Numbered from the stretch's first letter, positions 25,042 to 33,332 are shown. The stretch: DNA of 64,000 nucleotides from an uncultured Cetobacterium sp. (GCF_945952365.1 NZ_CAMFHX010000003.1:1-64000), one strand, 5' to 3'. Numbers and translations are program-made. The notes: a model not told the origin generated them from the letters alone.

Positions 25042-25929
25042 TCACCTACTTTTATAAATTTTTTGTCCTAAAAACTCAATTTCACCAGTTTTTTTAAAAT
25101 CAATAACTCTAGATTTTTCATAATTTAAATTTAGCTTATAAGAACTTAAAATATCCTCTATATATATTATTACATTTTTTAAATCTAAATTATTTTTTAA
25201 TAAGACTAAAAAATCATCTGCATATCTTACAAAAGTAACATTACTTTCATTCAATAGTAAATCAAATTTATGTAAATAAATATTTGAATAAAAAGGACTT
25301 AAAGGTGCTCCTTGAATAACTCCTTTTTTCTTTTTAAATATATTGCCACTATAATATATCCCTTGATTTAAAAATCTATTTAAAAGTAGTATTAATTCTG
25401 GATCTTTTATTTTTTCAGCTAATATTTTTTTTAAAAGTTCATGATCTATATTATCAAAAAAAGCTTCGATATCTAAATCTAGTATATAATGATAGCCTTC
25501 ATCTAAATATTTTCTAACTTTCTCTACTGCATCTATATAAGAGATATTTTTTCGATAAGCAAAACTATTTTCTAAAAATTCATTTTCAAAAATTGGACCT
25601 AAGATACTCAGTATTGCATTTTGAACGATTCTATCTTCTAAACAAAGAATACCAATCTCTCGATCTTTACCATTTTTCTTTTTAATAAGTGCTAGTTTTA
25701 CTATCTTTGGAATATAACTATTATTTTCTAATATTTTTGAAAGATTTGATAAAAAATAAATTTCTTGTTCTGATATATCGTTTAGGGTAATATTATTTAT
25801 CCCTGGACCTTTATTTTTCTTTTTAACTTTCAAATATGCATCATATATATTGTCTAATTTTGAAATTTCTTTTAATGTTAATGATCTGTACTTTCCAAAA
25901 CTTCTGTTATCAATTGAAAATAAGTCCAT
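25042..25929 (-). CDS. CRISPR-associated reverse transcriptase
   Basis: A 295-residue stand-alone reverse transcriptase of the group II intron-like type. Motifs: VKLALIKKKNGKDREIGI (motif 1-2), LDLDIEAFFDNIDH (motif A, about 136-149), KGVIQGAPLSP (B), FVRYADDFLVLL (C, YADD about 223-226) and EFLGQKIY (D/E). No maturase X domain, DNA-binding or endonuclease region follows, and no intron RNA is visible, so it is not a mobile intron. It starts inside the last codons of the E2 gene (52-nt overlap; AAAGGTGATA before ATG) and lies 4 nt from cas1. It should make cDNA for RNA-derived spacers. Confidence 0.95.
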   Translation of the reverse strand: MDLFSIDNRSFGKYRSLTLKEISKLDNIYDAYLKVKKKNKGPGINNITLNDISEQEIYFLSNLSKILENNSYIPKIVKLALIKKKNGKDREIGILCLEDRIVQNAILSILGPIFENEFLENSFAYRKNISYIDAVEKVRKYLDEGYHYILDLDIEAFFDNIDHELLKKILAEKIKDPELILLLNRFLNQGIYYSGNIFKKKKGVIQGAPLSPFYSNIYLHKFDLLLNESNVTFVRYADDFLVLLKNNLDLKNVIIYIEDILSSYKLNLNYEKSRVIDFKKTGEIEFLGQKIYKSR

Positions 25930-26546
25930 AAGTTATCACCTTTCTTCCAATCTTCTATATATTTAACAAAATGAGGTTGCCAAGCTCCATTTTCAATATA
26001 AACACAATACCATTTCCAACCAGACTCTAAAGGTTCTTTTGCTGCAGAATGATACGCTAAATTATAAAAATGTCCATTTGGAGATATCTGTAAATCTGCT
26101 TTTAAATAAAATCCTATTGGAGGATTATTTGGATAATCAGATGGAAAAACAATTAATAAAGGAGTTTCTTTAGCTAAAAAATGCCAGTTTTTAGGTAATC
26201 TATAGTTTGGAATTATTAACCAGTCACAATTTTGTTCATCAAATTTTAAATCTTGATTTCTAAATAACTTTGTACCAATATCAATAACTTGGTTTTTTAT
26301 TATATTTTTTGATAAATCAGAACGAAGCTGAAAAAAATTACCTTTTGTTCTATCTGGAATATTACTGATTTTAGTAAAATCATCTAATTTATAAACTCCA
26401 TCATCTTTTATTGTTTCAAAACTATTTTCTTCTTTTTCAATCACAAGTCTTCTATTAGGATTTAGATTAATAGCTTTTTTTATTTGAGATCCATCAACAT
26501 CTTTTGGTGTTGGTATTGAAACTCTTTTTCCATTTATAATAGCCAT
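25878..26546 (-). CDS. ubiquitin-like domain fused to prokaryotic E2 (family E type)
   Basis: A 222-residue fusion. Residues about 1-68 resemble the multi-ubiquitin-type beta-grasp domain (INGKRVSIPTPKDVDGSQIK, NPNRRLVIEKE, VYKLDDFTKI). Residues about 75-222 match the prokaryotic E2 family E pattern: FPSDYPNNPPIGFYL (134-148), SPNGHF (155-160), His166, GWKWYCVY with Cys181 as probable catalytic cysteine, and a TYFQLITEVL end. E2 proteins carry activated ubiquitin-like proteins as thioesters. The Ubl lacks a free C-terminal glycine tail, so it may guide binding rather than be conjugated. It lies in an operon with JAB-E1, an NYN-like protein and RT-cas1-cas2-cas4. Confidence 0.8.
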   Translation of the reverse strand: MAIINGKRVSIPTPKDVDGSQIKKAINLNPNRRLVIEKEENSFETIKDDGVYKLDDFTKISNIPDRTKGNFFQLRSDLSKNIIKNQVIDIGTKLFRNQDLKFDEQNCDWLIIPNYRLPKNWHFLAKETPLLIVFPSDYPNNPPIGFYLKADLQISPNGHFYNLAYHSAAKEPLESGWKWYCVYIENGAWQPHFVKYIEDWKKGDNLWTYFQLITEVLESTDH

Positions 26547-26547
26547 A

Positions 26548-27084
26548 TTATAAGTTCACCTCACTTTCAATCTCACTTATATTATTAATATCTTTTATAT
26601 TTTCTTTCATAATTTCATTTATTGAGATAACTCCTTGTGCAATTCCTTTTAATCTCTCATTTTCATAGTTGTCGACTGAAATTAACTCTACTCTAATACC
26701 TCTATCTCTAAGAGTTTTTAGTAATGGATAAAACATACTATTTACAGATCCGAAGACAAGAATATCAATTTTGAGTTCTGAAACAAATTTTAAAATATCT
26801 ATAATCATTTCAATTTCATAAAAATTATAATCCTCCTCTTCTTTTGAGTAACTAATTGTTTTTTTTATTAAAAATCCTGATTTTTCAATATTTTCAATTA
26901 ATAATCTTTCAGTATTTTCTGTTGCATAGTTTAAATTAAAGTATGCATAAGCATCAATTAATTTTCTTCCTTCTTCTAAATTACCTAAATATTCTAAAAA
27001 TTTTTCATAATTTAATTCTATTTCCGATTTTGATACTGCATTTTGAAAACTAAAAAAATCTAAAACTACTCCAACTCTTTCCAT
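26548..27084 (-). CDS. NYN/LabA-like protein with altered active site
   Basis: A 178-residue protein with an NYN (PIN-like) Rossmann fold: VGVVLDFFSFQNAV at the N-terminus (D and N of the first motif kept) and ILVFGS...FYPLLKTLRDRGIRVELIS near 125-145. In active NYN nucleases the second motif reads SGDxDF; here the acidic positions are Ser and Asn (FGSVNSMF), so catalysis is probably lost or changed. It lies between the JAB-E1 gene (15 nt) and the Ubl-E2 gene (1 nt) and has a strong GGAGGG site. Possible roles are RNA binding or serving as conjugation target (inference). Confidence 0.65.
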   Translation of the reverse strand: MERVGVVLDFFSFQNAVSKSEIELNYEKFLEYLGNLEEGRKLIDAYAYFNLNYATENTERLLIENIEKSGFLIKKTISYSKEEEDYNFYEIEMIIDILKFVSELKIDILVFGSVNSMFYPLLKTLRDRGIRVELISVDNYENERLKGIAQGVISINEIMKENIKDINNISEIESEVNL

Positions 27085-27099
27085 TTTTTCCCTCCTTTT

Positions 27100-28425
27100 T
27101 TATAGGTTACATATAAAACAATCTTTTTTTCTATTTTTTATACTCATATTATCCTCATAAATAGTTGGTATTTTATTATTTTCATAGACTAAAATAGAAC
27201 TTTCTCTATTATAATTTGTAAACTCATTTATATAACTATCAACGGCTAATGAAGCTAAAATAGTATTTAATGTTTTTACTGCGGGGTCTTTATGCTGCGT
27301 TATATATCCTCTTTTTAAAATTTTTTCTTTAATCTCTTCACTTTTAATATTTTCATAATCAATATTTATCTGCTTTACTCTTCCTAAGCATCTTAAACAA
27401 AATTTCTCTCCTGGAAATATTTTAATAACTTCTCCACTTATATCAGATACAATACCATTTTTAACACTTATATTTACACCTATAGAAATAAATGGGATAA
27501 AGTATCTTAAGCAAAAATCATTAACAAATGCCCTGCTTGAATGATTATCTGTTGTTAAAAAAACTTTATTACTTTCTAACACTTCATTTAGTGCTTCATC
27601 TGATTTAATATCTGAGTTTATGGCTTTTATATTTAAAAAAGGATTTATTGATAATAAATGTTCTTTTAATACTTCAACTTTTAATCTTTTATCTTCAGCA
27701 TCTTTATATTTTGCACCAACTAATCTGTTTAGGTTTGAGTATTCAACAATATCATTATCTATTAAAACTAAATTATTAAAACCCATATTGATTAAATGTT
27801 CAGCAACCACAGAACCTAAACCACCAACTCCTACTATTGAAATTTTTTCAGTTGAAAATATCTTTTTTAAATTGTCAATTCCCATATAATCAATGTTTCT
27901 ATTATAAATATCTAAATATTTAGGATCCTGAATCTCTTTAGTAATATTCCATTCTTTTATTTCAATCTCTTCTATTTTTTCATCTAGATATATTCGTCCT
28001 TTATAAGAGTTGTTTGAAAAAACTAAACTTGCATAACTTGTTTTTGGATAATTTTCTTTTAAGTATTCTTTAAAATTTTTTTCATCTTCATCATCTATTG
28101 ATGAAAAGCTTACTTTACTATTTGACTCTAAAAAAGGATGGGTATGTATTTCTACTAATGTATCAACATCGACTCTTTTATCTAAATCTAAAAGTATTTT
28201 GTAAATGAAATCTTTTTTTATAGAGATATGAGTTAAACTAGAACTTAATATTTCACTTTGTTTAGGATAACAAATCTCTATCTCTTTTAAAATAACCAAT
28301 TTATTAACCTGCTCTCTTTTAGCCAGTATTATACAAAACTGTTCTTTTTTTTCATCTGAAAATAGATTTTTAAATATTTTATTCAAACTGTTTTTTTTAA
28401 AGCGTATTTCATATTTTTCATCCAA
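27100..28425 (-). CDS. JAB protease-E1 activating enzyme fusion
   Basis: A 441-residue fusion. Residues about 30-150 are a JAB/JAMM isopeptidase: EIHTHPF (His94, His96) and SSIDDED (Ser/Asp ligands), which in this family cuts ubiquitin-like proteins. Residues about 185-440 are an E1/ThiF adenylation domain: GVGGLG (199-204), LIDNDIVEYSNLNR, FLTTDNHSSR, with zinc-type cysteine pairs CLRC and CFIC. I choose TTG 28425 as start: AGGAGG lies 6 nt before it, whereas the upstream ATG (28455) overlaps the -10 of the promoter and lacks an SD. It heads the seven-gene operon ending in cas4. Confidence 0.82.
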   Translation of the reverse strand: MDEKYEIRFKKNSLNKIFKNLFSDEKKEQFCIILAKREQVNKLVILKEIEICYPKQSEILSSSLTHISIKKDFIYKILLDLDKRVDVDTLVEIHTHPFLESNSKVSFSSIDDEDEKNFKEYLKENYPKTSYASLVFSNNSYKGRIYLDEKIEEIEIKEWNITKEIQDPKYLDIYNRNIDYMGIDNLKKIFSTEKISIVGVGGLGSVVAEHLINMGFNNLVLIDNDIVEYSNLNRLVGAKYKDAEDKRLKVEVLKEHLLSINPFLNIKAINSDIKSDEALNEVLESNKVFLTTDNHSSRAFVNDFCLRYFIPFISIGVNISVKNGIVSDISGEVIKIFPGEKFCLRCLGRVKQINIDYENIKSEEIKEKILKRGYITQHKDPAVKTLNTILASLAVDSYINEFTNYNRESSILVYENNKIPTIYEDNMSIKNRKKDCFICNL

Positions 28426-28454
28426 TTTTAGCCTCCTATTTTTAATTTTACTCA

Positions 28455-28497
28455 TTTATACAAATTTCTTTTTACCTGAAAAATGAAAACTTTACCT
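28455..28497 (-). promoter_or_regulatory. two-box promoter of the JAB-E1/E2/RT/cas operon
   Basis: Read on minus: AGGTAA (28497-28492), 14 nt, AGGTAA (28477-28472), 11 nt, TATAAA (28460-28455). Both boxes carry the same AG variant, which supports a true direct repeat. Transcription should begin near 28448, downstream of the ATG at 28455. Confidence 0.65.
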
Positions 28498-28524
28498 AGA
28501 GTTGTATTAAGCTAGTAATATAAT
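28482..28524 (+). promoter_or_regulatory. possible two-box promoter of the CARF gene
   Basis: Proximal box TTGTAT (28502-28507), 11 nt, perfect TATAAT (28519-28524). The distal position reads AATGAA, a weak match, so this is the least certain member. It overlaps the divergent promoter of the JAB-E1 operon. Confidence 0.45.
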
Positions 28525-28541
28525 TAAACTTCGGAGGTCAT

Positions 28542-30050
28542 ATGAGGGAAATTTACTTAGAAACTTTAAAAAATGCAATGAATGATTTTAACTATAGTAT
28601 TAGGAAAGAAGATTTATTTAAAGCAACTGAAATATATCACCTCTTAACTTTTGTAGGTCTTTCTAAAATTAGAGAATATGAAAATAGTAATATTGAAAAT
28701 AGTTGTTCTCTTTTTCCATCTTTAAAAAAATTAACGATGTTTTGTACTGATGAATCGTTAAATAATGCAATTTCACTTAAAAATAAACTTTTAAAACCAG
28801 ATTTTGAAATTCAAATCATAATTATGGATGCTAATATTTCAAATAGAAATCTTTATCACAATATTTTAAAAGTAATTAATTATCAGGATTTTGATTCTAT
28901 TTTTTTTGATACAACTCAAGGAATGAAAACTATAAGTATTGCATTTTACAAATTGGGAGTAGAGTTGGGAATTAAATCTTTAAACTGGGTATCGACTCAC
29001 TCTTTGAAAGATGATTATAATCTTTTTAGATGTATTGATAGCTTAAGAATCGATTTTTTAACCAATCCTAAAAATGAAAACTATAAATTTTTTAAACTTC
29101 TAAACGATTCAATTGATAATTATGATTTTAAAGGTGTTGCGAATCTATATAAAAGTATAAATGATAATGAAAAGTCTTTCTTTTTCGAATCGTTATCTCG
29201 TTTATTTGATGATTCTTGTATTGATATTAATTTTTTCAAAAATAATCTCAAAGATTTTATTTTTAGTTTTTCAAAACTATCTTCTTTTTCTCGAAAAAGA
29301 TTTAAAGAAGTTTTTAATATTTTCAATTTTTTTCTAAATGAAGCTGAATCGGATACTTCAATTGTTTCTTTTGATTCTTTAAGTGAGTTTGGATTTGTGG
29401 ATAGTGTAACAGAAGATGAAATTGAATATCTTTATAACTATCTTTTTATTCCTTTTCTTCTGAAAAAAATAAAAAATATAAATATTAGAGAGTTTATCTT
29501 TTCAAAGTACTTAAGTTGGTGTTTTAATAATAGAACAGTTGACTACACTATAGATAATCCGAGTTTTTATTTTGATATCTTAAATAATTTTTTTCATATG
29601 AGACAGGTTGAAGTATTTAAAAATACCTTAAATTTTACAAATTTATTAAAAGAGAAAAGGGTTGACTTTATAAATTTTTCTATGAATAGAATTGAAATTG
29701 AAGGTTATGAAATAATTTTTTCAAATAAATTTATTAGTAATTTTTTTGGAAGAGATTTAAAAAGTTTTGTTTTGAGAAGTCTTATAAATAATAAGAATAA
29801 AGAAGTTTTTATGATGGAAATTATAGATTTGATTGATAAATTAGAAATTAAAAATATATCTAAAGCTTTTTCAGATTTAGAAAAGAATTTTAAATTACTT
29901 AATATTGAATTAAATAATTTATTCTTAGAGGAAAAACTAGAATATAGAGACATCATTAAATATGTTCCCAATAAAGAGACTCGTTTAACAAATTATAAAT
30001 CTATCATTTTGAATCAATATTATTCTCCTAAAATATATATTAATATTTAA
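28542..30050 (+). CDS. CARF-domain protein with unknown effector part
   Basis: A 502-residue protein with an N-terminal CARF-like Rossmann domain: LTMFCTDESLNNAISLKNKL (about 64-83), and the ligand-loop signature FFDTTQGMKTIS (about 121-132), then INWVST-like strand. CARF domains bind cyclic oligoadenylates made by Cas10. The remaining 300 residues are helical, with no R-x4-6-H HEPN motif and no nuclease motif I can see, so the output is unknown. It resembles the CARF protein at 41866 in layout. CGGAGG precedes the ATG. A strong terminator separates it from array 3. Confidence 0.7.
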   Translation: MREIYLETLKNAMNDFNYSIRKEDLFKATEIYHLLTFVGLSKIREYENSNIENSCSLFPSLKKLTMFCTDESLNNAISLKNKLLKPDFEIQIIIMDANISNRNLYHNILKVINYQDFDSIFFDTTQGMKTISIAFYKLGVELGIKSLNWVSTHSLKDDYNLFRCIDSLRIDFLTNPKNENYKFFKLLNDSIDNYDFKGVANLYKSINDNEKSFFFESLSRLFDDSCIDINFFKNNLKDFIFSFSKLSSFSRKRFKEVFNIFNFFLNEAESDTSIVSFDSLSEFGFVDSVTEDEIEYLYNYLFIPFLLKKIKNINIREFIFSKYLSWCFNNRTVDYTIDNPSFYFDILNNFFHMRQVEVFKNTLNFTNLLKEKRVDFINFSMNRIEIEGYEIIFSNKFISNFFGRDLKSFVLRSLINNKNKEVFMMEIIDLIDKLEIKNISKAFSDLEKNFKLLNIELNNLFLEEKLEYRDIIKYVPNKETRLTNYKSIILNQYYSPKIYINI

Positions 30051-30090
30051 AAAACAAGAGATGATTTATCTTAGTCATCTCTTGTTTTTT
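30051..30090 (+). terminator. terminator of the CARF gene
   Basis: AACAAGAGATGA/TCATCTCTTGTT stem with a 10-nt loop followed by TTTTTT; it lies just before the distal end of array 3 and may stop array transcription from the other side as well. Confidence 0.85.
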
Positions 30091-30099
30091 TGTATTTAA

Positions 30100-31118
30100 C
30101 TCTTAATCCCTTTCAGGGATATTTTTTTATTTTGAGAACTAATTGGCAAACTGGAGAAACAAAGGAAAACTTGTCTTAATCCCTTTCAGGGATATTTTTT
30201 TATTTTGAGAGAAGGTTCTATGTATAAAGGCTTCTTATCAGCGTATGTCTTAATCCCTTTCAGGGATATTTTTTTATTTTGAGGCCGCATTCTTTGGGAA
30301 CATGAAGATTGATGCGAACGAGGTCTTAATCCCTTTCAGGGATATTTTTTTATTTTGAGCGTCAAAGAGCTTGTGAGATTATTTCATTAGGAAGAAAGTC
30401 TTAATCCCTTTCAGGGATATTTTTTTATTTTGAGTTAATACAGGTAACTATGAATCATCAAGTTCTAAAGTGTCTTAATCCCTTTCAGGGATATTTTTTT
30501 ATTTTGAGTTGCTAAATCTCAAGCCAGAGATACTGAGCTTGAAAATAGTCTTAATCCCTTTCAGGGATATTTTTTTATTTTGAGGTACATATGGGGAACA
30601 AAGGAAGATTAGGCTTATTCATTGTCTTAATCCCTTTCAGGGATATTTTTTTATTTTGAGCTTGGTAGCTTAACAGGTTCTTCTACTTTATCATCAGTAG
30701 GGTCTTAATCCCTTTCAGGGATATTTTTTTATTTTGAGCCAAAAGGATGTATTTAACGCTAGAATGGAGCAGTCTGTAGTCTTAATCCCTTTCAGGGATA
30801 TTTTTTTATTTTGAGATAAAACCTCTTATATTCGATGCGGATTTAAAGTTGACAAAGTCTTAATCCCTTTCAGGGATATTTTTTTATTTTGAGTTTAGAG
30901 TCGGTAATGGCTCTTCTTTGAAAGGCGTAAAGTCTTAATCCCTTTCAGGGATATTTTTTTATTTTGAGAAAAAAAACAAAAATAAGGAGGAATTTATTAT
31001 GTCTAAGTCTTAATCCCTTTCAGGGATATTTTTTTATTTTGAGAAAGCGTTAGGATTATCTCAAGAAGAGAATAAATGGTTGTCTTAATCCCTTTCAGGG
31101 ATATTTTTTTATTTTGAG
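30100..31118 (-). CRISPR. CRISPR array 3, 14 repeats, 13 spacers
   Basis: Fourteen 37-nt repeats at 30100, 30173, 30247, 30323, 30398, 30472, 30548, 30624, 30702, 30779, 30857, 30932, 31007 and 31082. On the plus strand each reads GTCTTAATCCCTTTCAGGGA then a T-rich part ending TTTTGAG; the first has C for G at position 1. The stem ATCCC-TGAAA-GGGAT suits a Cas6 product. The long AT-rich leader with a promoter is on the right, so the crRNAs come from the minus strand and end in GGATTAAGAC, similar to GGATTGTGAC of arrays 1 and 2. Spacers are 36-41 nt. Confidence 0.98.
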
Positions 31119-31378
31119 CCGTTAGTTTTCATAGAACTCTTAATTATAGAGCTTTTATAGTATATTTTCTTTTAGTAAAATTTAGTAATTTTCTCTAAAA
31201 TTTATACTAGCTAGGATAGAAAACGCTTGTAATTTGTCTCTTGAAACATCTAATTTAGTAAAAATTTAGATACCTAAAAACCTCTTCTATTGAGCTACCC
31301 TTTTATATCTTGATTTGTCCATAGAAAAATTTTCTGGGTCTATGATATAATTATAGCATATAAAAAGTAAGTTTTCAA
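31119..31378 (-). promoter_or_regulatory. leader and promoter of array 3
   Basis: A gene-free 260-nt AT-rich stretch. On the minus strand it has TTGAAA (31378-31373), 17 nt, TATAAT (31355-31350) within TATATGCTATAAT, the same extended -10 as in the leaders of arrays 1 and 2. The first repeat follows about 230 nt downstream. Confidence 0.7.
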
Positions 31379-31384
31379 ACATAA

Positions 31385-31424
31385 AAAGAGAGAATTTCTA
31401 AAAAAAATTAGATTTTTCTCTCTT
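31385..31424 (-). terminator. terminator of the PIN-kinase gene
   Basis: AAAGAGAGAA...CTAA pairs with TTAG...TTCTCTCTT; on the minus strand a T run follows (31387-31383 region). It precedes the array 3 leader promoter. Confidence 0.65.
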
Positions 31425-31440
31425 ATTCTTTTTTTGATTT

Positions 31441-32778
31441 TTATAAATTTTTTAAAAGTTTTAACCAAAATTCACATGTATATCTTTTTTCATTCTGTGT
31501 AAATGCTTTATAAAAATGACTTCTCATGTATTCAGGTAGCTCATTCCAAAGAGTATTCCAAATTCCTTTTGGAGTATTTTCTAATTCTTTTCCGTCTACA
31601 CTATATTTAAAATCAGAGGTTTTAATTCTTTCAACTAATGTTTTATCACTTTGTCTCTGATCGTAAGGGTGTTTTCCTCTCATTAAAATTTTAAAAAGAA
31701 GTATAGAAATTGGAAAATATTCATTTGAAATATCTCTTATATATGTCCCCATATTTTCACCACTAAACTCTGGTGGTAAAAATTCCTCTTTAAAAACATA
31801 ACATGGGTAATTCTCAATCTGATACGAATCTATATCTATAAGACATATCTCATCATTGTCATTAACAAGGATATTATTTGGATTAATATCCCCTATTAAA
31901 ATATTTTTTTTATGAAGACTATTTATTGTTGTTAAGATATTTCTAGCAATTTTTTTCGCACTTTCTTTATCTTTGAGAGTTAAAAGTACTCTTTCCAAAG
32001 TTTTTCCTTCAAATTTCTTCATACTATAACCTACGATCTCATTTAATTCATTAAAAACAATACCTTCTAGTGTTGCTACATTAGGAATTAATATATTCTT
32101 ATTAGATAAAAGCTTAAGCTTTTCAACTCTTTCCTCTGTTAGTTTATTTGCATGAAAGATTTTTATAGCTAAATCTTCATAAAAATAGATTTTGCCTTCT
32201 CCTCCTTCGGCTAAACTTTCAGGTAAAATTATAGACTTCTCTTCTCCTTTTGATACAATTTTTATTGTATCTTTCTCTTCTGGAATATTGGTATTTATTA
32301 TTGTCTTAGAATTATCAACCTTTATTGCTTCTTTAACAGACTTTTGTTTTCCAAAATATGCTAAGGTATCTATTAGATCCCCAAATTCATCAACTTTTTT
32401 TATATAAACATTTCTATAGTTAACCGATTTGCAAGTTTTTGTTTTTAAAAGATCTCGTGCTAAGTTTTTATCATCTGTTATTATTAACATATCCTTTTGA
32501 ATAGCTCCATCATGAACTCTTGCCAATATAGCCGCATCAGCATGAGCTGTGGCGGAAGCTTTTACATGTATCAATCTATTTTTCCTGTTTAAAACCTCTA
32601 ATATTTTTGATGCTGTTCTTAATTCCTCTAAATTTTTCCCCTTACTTTGTAGTTTTTTTAGCTCTTTAAAGCTTTCTTCAAACACACAAAATTGTGATAT
32701 ATTAGATTTAGAAATAAATTTTAGAGTATTACTATTCATTAATGCACATGTATCTATTACAACTATTTTTTGAATCAT
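31441..32778 (-). CDS. PIN-domain nuclease fused to protein kinase
   Basis: A 445-residue fusion. Residues 1-145 are a PIN domain with acidic residues placed for catalysis: IDTCALMNS (Asp9), FEESFKEL (Glu34/35), HADAAILAR (Asp81) and ITDDKNLA (Asp102/103), so ribonuclease activity is expected. Residues about 185-445 are a kinase of the same family as the one at 16524: EGGEGKIYF (191-199), AIKIF (Lys206), IGDINPNNIL (Asp297), IDID (314-317) and NEYFPISILLFKIL. The ATG at 32778 follows AGGAGG; upstream in-frame codons are AT-rich noise beyond the promoter. Phosphorylation may gate the nuclease (inference). Confidence 0.88.
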   Translation of the reverse strand: MIQKIVVIDTCALMNSNTLKFISKSNISQFCVFEESFKELKKLQSKGKNLEELRTASKILEVLNRKNRLIHVKASATAHADAAILARVHDGAIQKDMLIITDDKNLARDLLKTKTCKSVNYRNVYIKKVDEFGDLIDTLAYFGKQKSVKEAIKVDNSKTIINTNIPEEKDTIKIVSKGEEKSIILPESLAEGGEGKIYFYEDLAIKIFHANKLTEERVEKLKLLSNKNILIPNVATLEGIVFNELNEIVGYSMKKFEGKTLERVLLTLKDKESAKKIARNILTTINSLHKKNILIGDINPNNILVNDNDEICLIDIDSYQIENYPCYVFKEEFLPPEFSGENMGTYIRDISNEYFPISILLFKILMRGKHPYDQRQSDKTLVERIKTSDFKYSVDGKELENTPKGIWNTLWNELPEYMRSHFYKAFTQNEKRYTCEFWLKLLKNL

Positions 32779-32802
32779 TTTTTTCCTCCTAGTTTTTTTT
32801 CT

Positions 32803-32845
32803 ATTATACTTTGAAGAGATTACAAAAAATTTAAACAATTTACAT
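32803..32845 (-). promoter_or_regulatory. two-box promoter of the PIN-kinase gene
   Basis: Read on minus: ATGTAA (32845-32840), 14 nt, TTGTAA (32825-32820), 11 nt, perfect TATAAT (32808-32803). Confidence 0.75.
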
Positions 32846-32865
32846 TTTTTCTTTTCATAACTATT

Positions 32866-32908
32866 TTGTAATTTTGAATAAAAAATTGTAATATACATAT
32901 ATTAAGAT
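32866..32908 (+). promoter_or_regulatory. two-box promoter of csx20
   Basis: TTGTAA 32866-32871, 14 nt, TTGTAA 32886-32891, 11 nt, TAAGAT 32903-32908. It is divergent from the PIN-kinase promoter with only 20 nt between the two sites. Confidence 0.7.
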
Positions 32909-32951
32909 AGTTTTGTCAATAGAGACAAAAATTTAATTGATGAGGTGAGCT

Positions 32952-33332
32952 ATGAGTACTATGTTTTTACTTTTCTCTCATAAACTAACTAATGAACAAA
33001 TTGCATCTGCTAAAAAAGATTTAAATTGTGAAAATTTAGTTTATTTACCAAGAGAGTTACAAAATCTTTGGTCTAATATTCCTGCTACTGAGCAAGACTA
33101 CGAGCATTTGATACATTTTGAAAACTTTATTTTTAAAAACTATAAAGAAGGCGATTACGCACTTATACAAGGTGATTGGGGTTATACCTACCATATGATT
33201 AATTTTTGTAAAAAAATTGGAGTTATTCCTATATATTCAACTACAGAAAGAAATTCTAGAGAGGTTTTCAACCAAGATGGAAGTGTTTCAAAGATATCTT
33301 TATTTAAACATGTGATTTATAAACGTTATTAA
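32952..33332 (+). CDS. csx20: Csx20, CRISPR type III accessory protein
   Basis: A 126-residue protein that I recognise as Csx20: MFLLFSHKLTNEQIASAKKD, LVYLPRELQNLWSNIP, YALIQGDWGYTYHMINF and IGVIPIYSTTERNSRE, with FKHVIYKRY at the end. The family accompanies type III loci and has been placed among proteins that degrade cyclic oligoadenylate (ring nucleases). Its position between the CARF gene, the PIN-kinase and cas10 fits a signal-removal role. It has its own two-box promoter while the Cas10 operon 84 nt downstream does not show one. GAGGTGAG precedes the ATG. Confidence 0.85.
   Translation: MSTMFLLFSHKLTNEQIASAKKDLNCENLVYLPRELQNLWSNIPATEQDYEHLIHFENFIFKNYKEGDYALIQGDWGYTYHMINFCKKIGVIPIYSTTERNSREVFNQDGSVSKISLFKHVIYKRY

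Noticed and set aside
25042-25929. Group II intron or retron reverse transcriptase
   Set aside because: No maturase X or endonuclease region, no intron RNA or msr/msd-like flank; it is packed 4 nt from cas1, so it is CRISPR-associated.
28542-30050. HEPN ribonuclease motif in the first CARF protein
   Set aside because: HMRQVE has His before Arg and no R-x4-6-H is present elsewhere.
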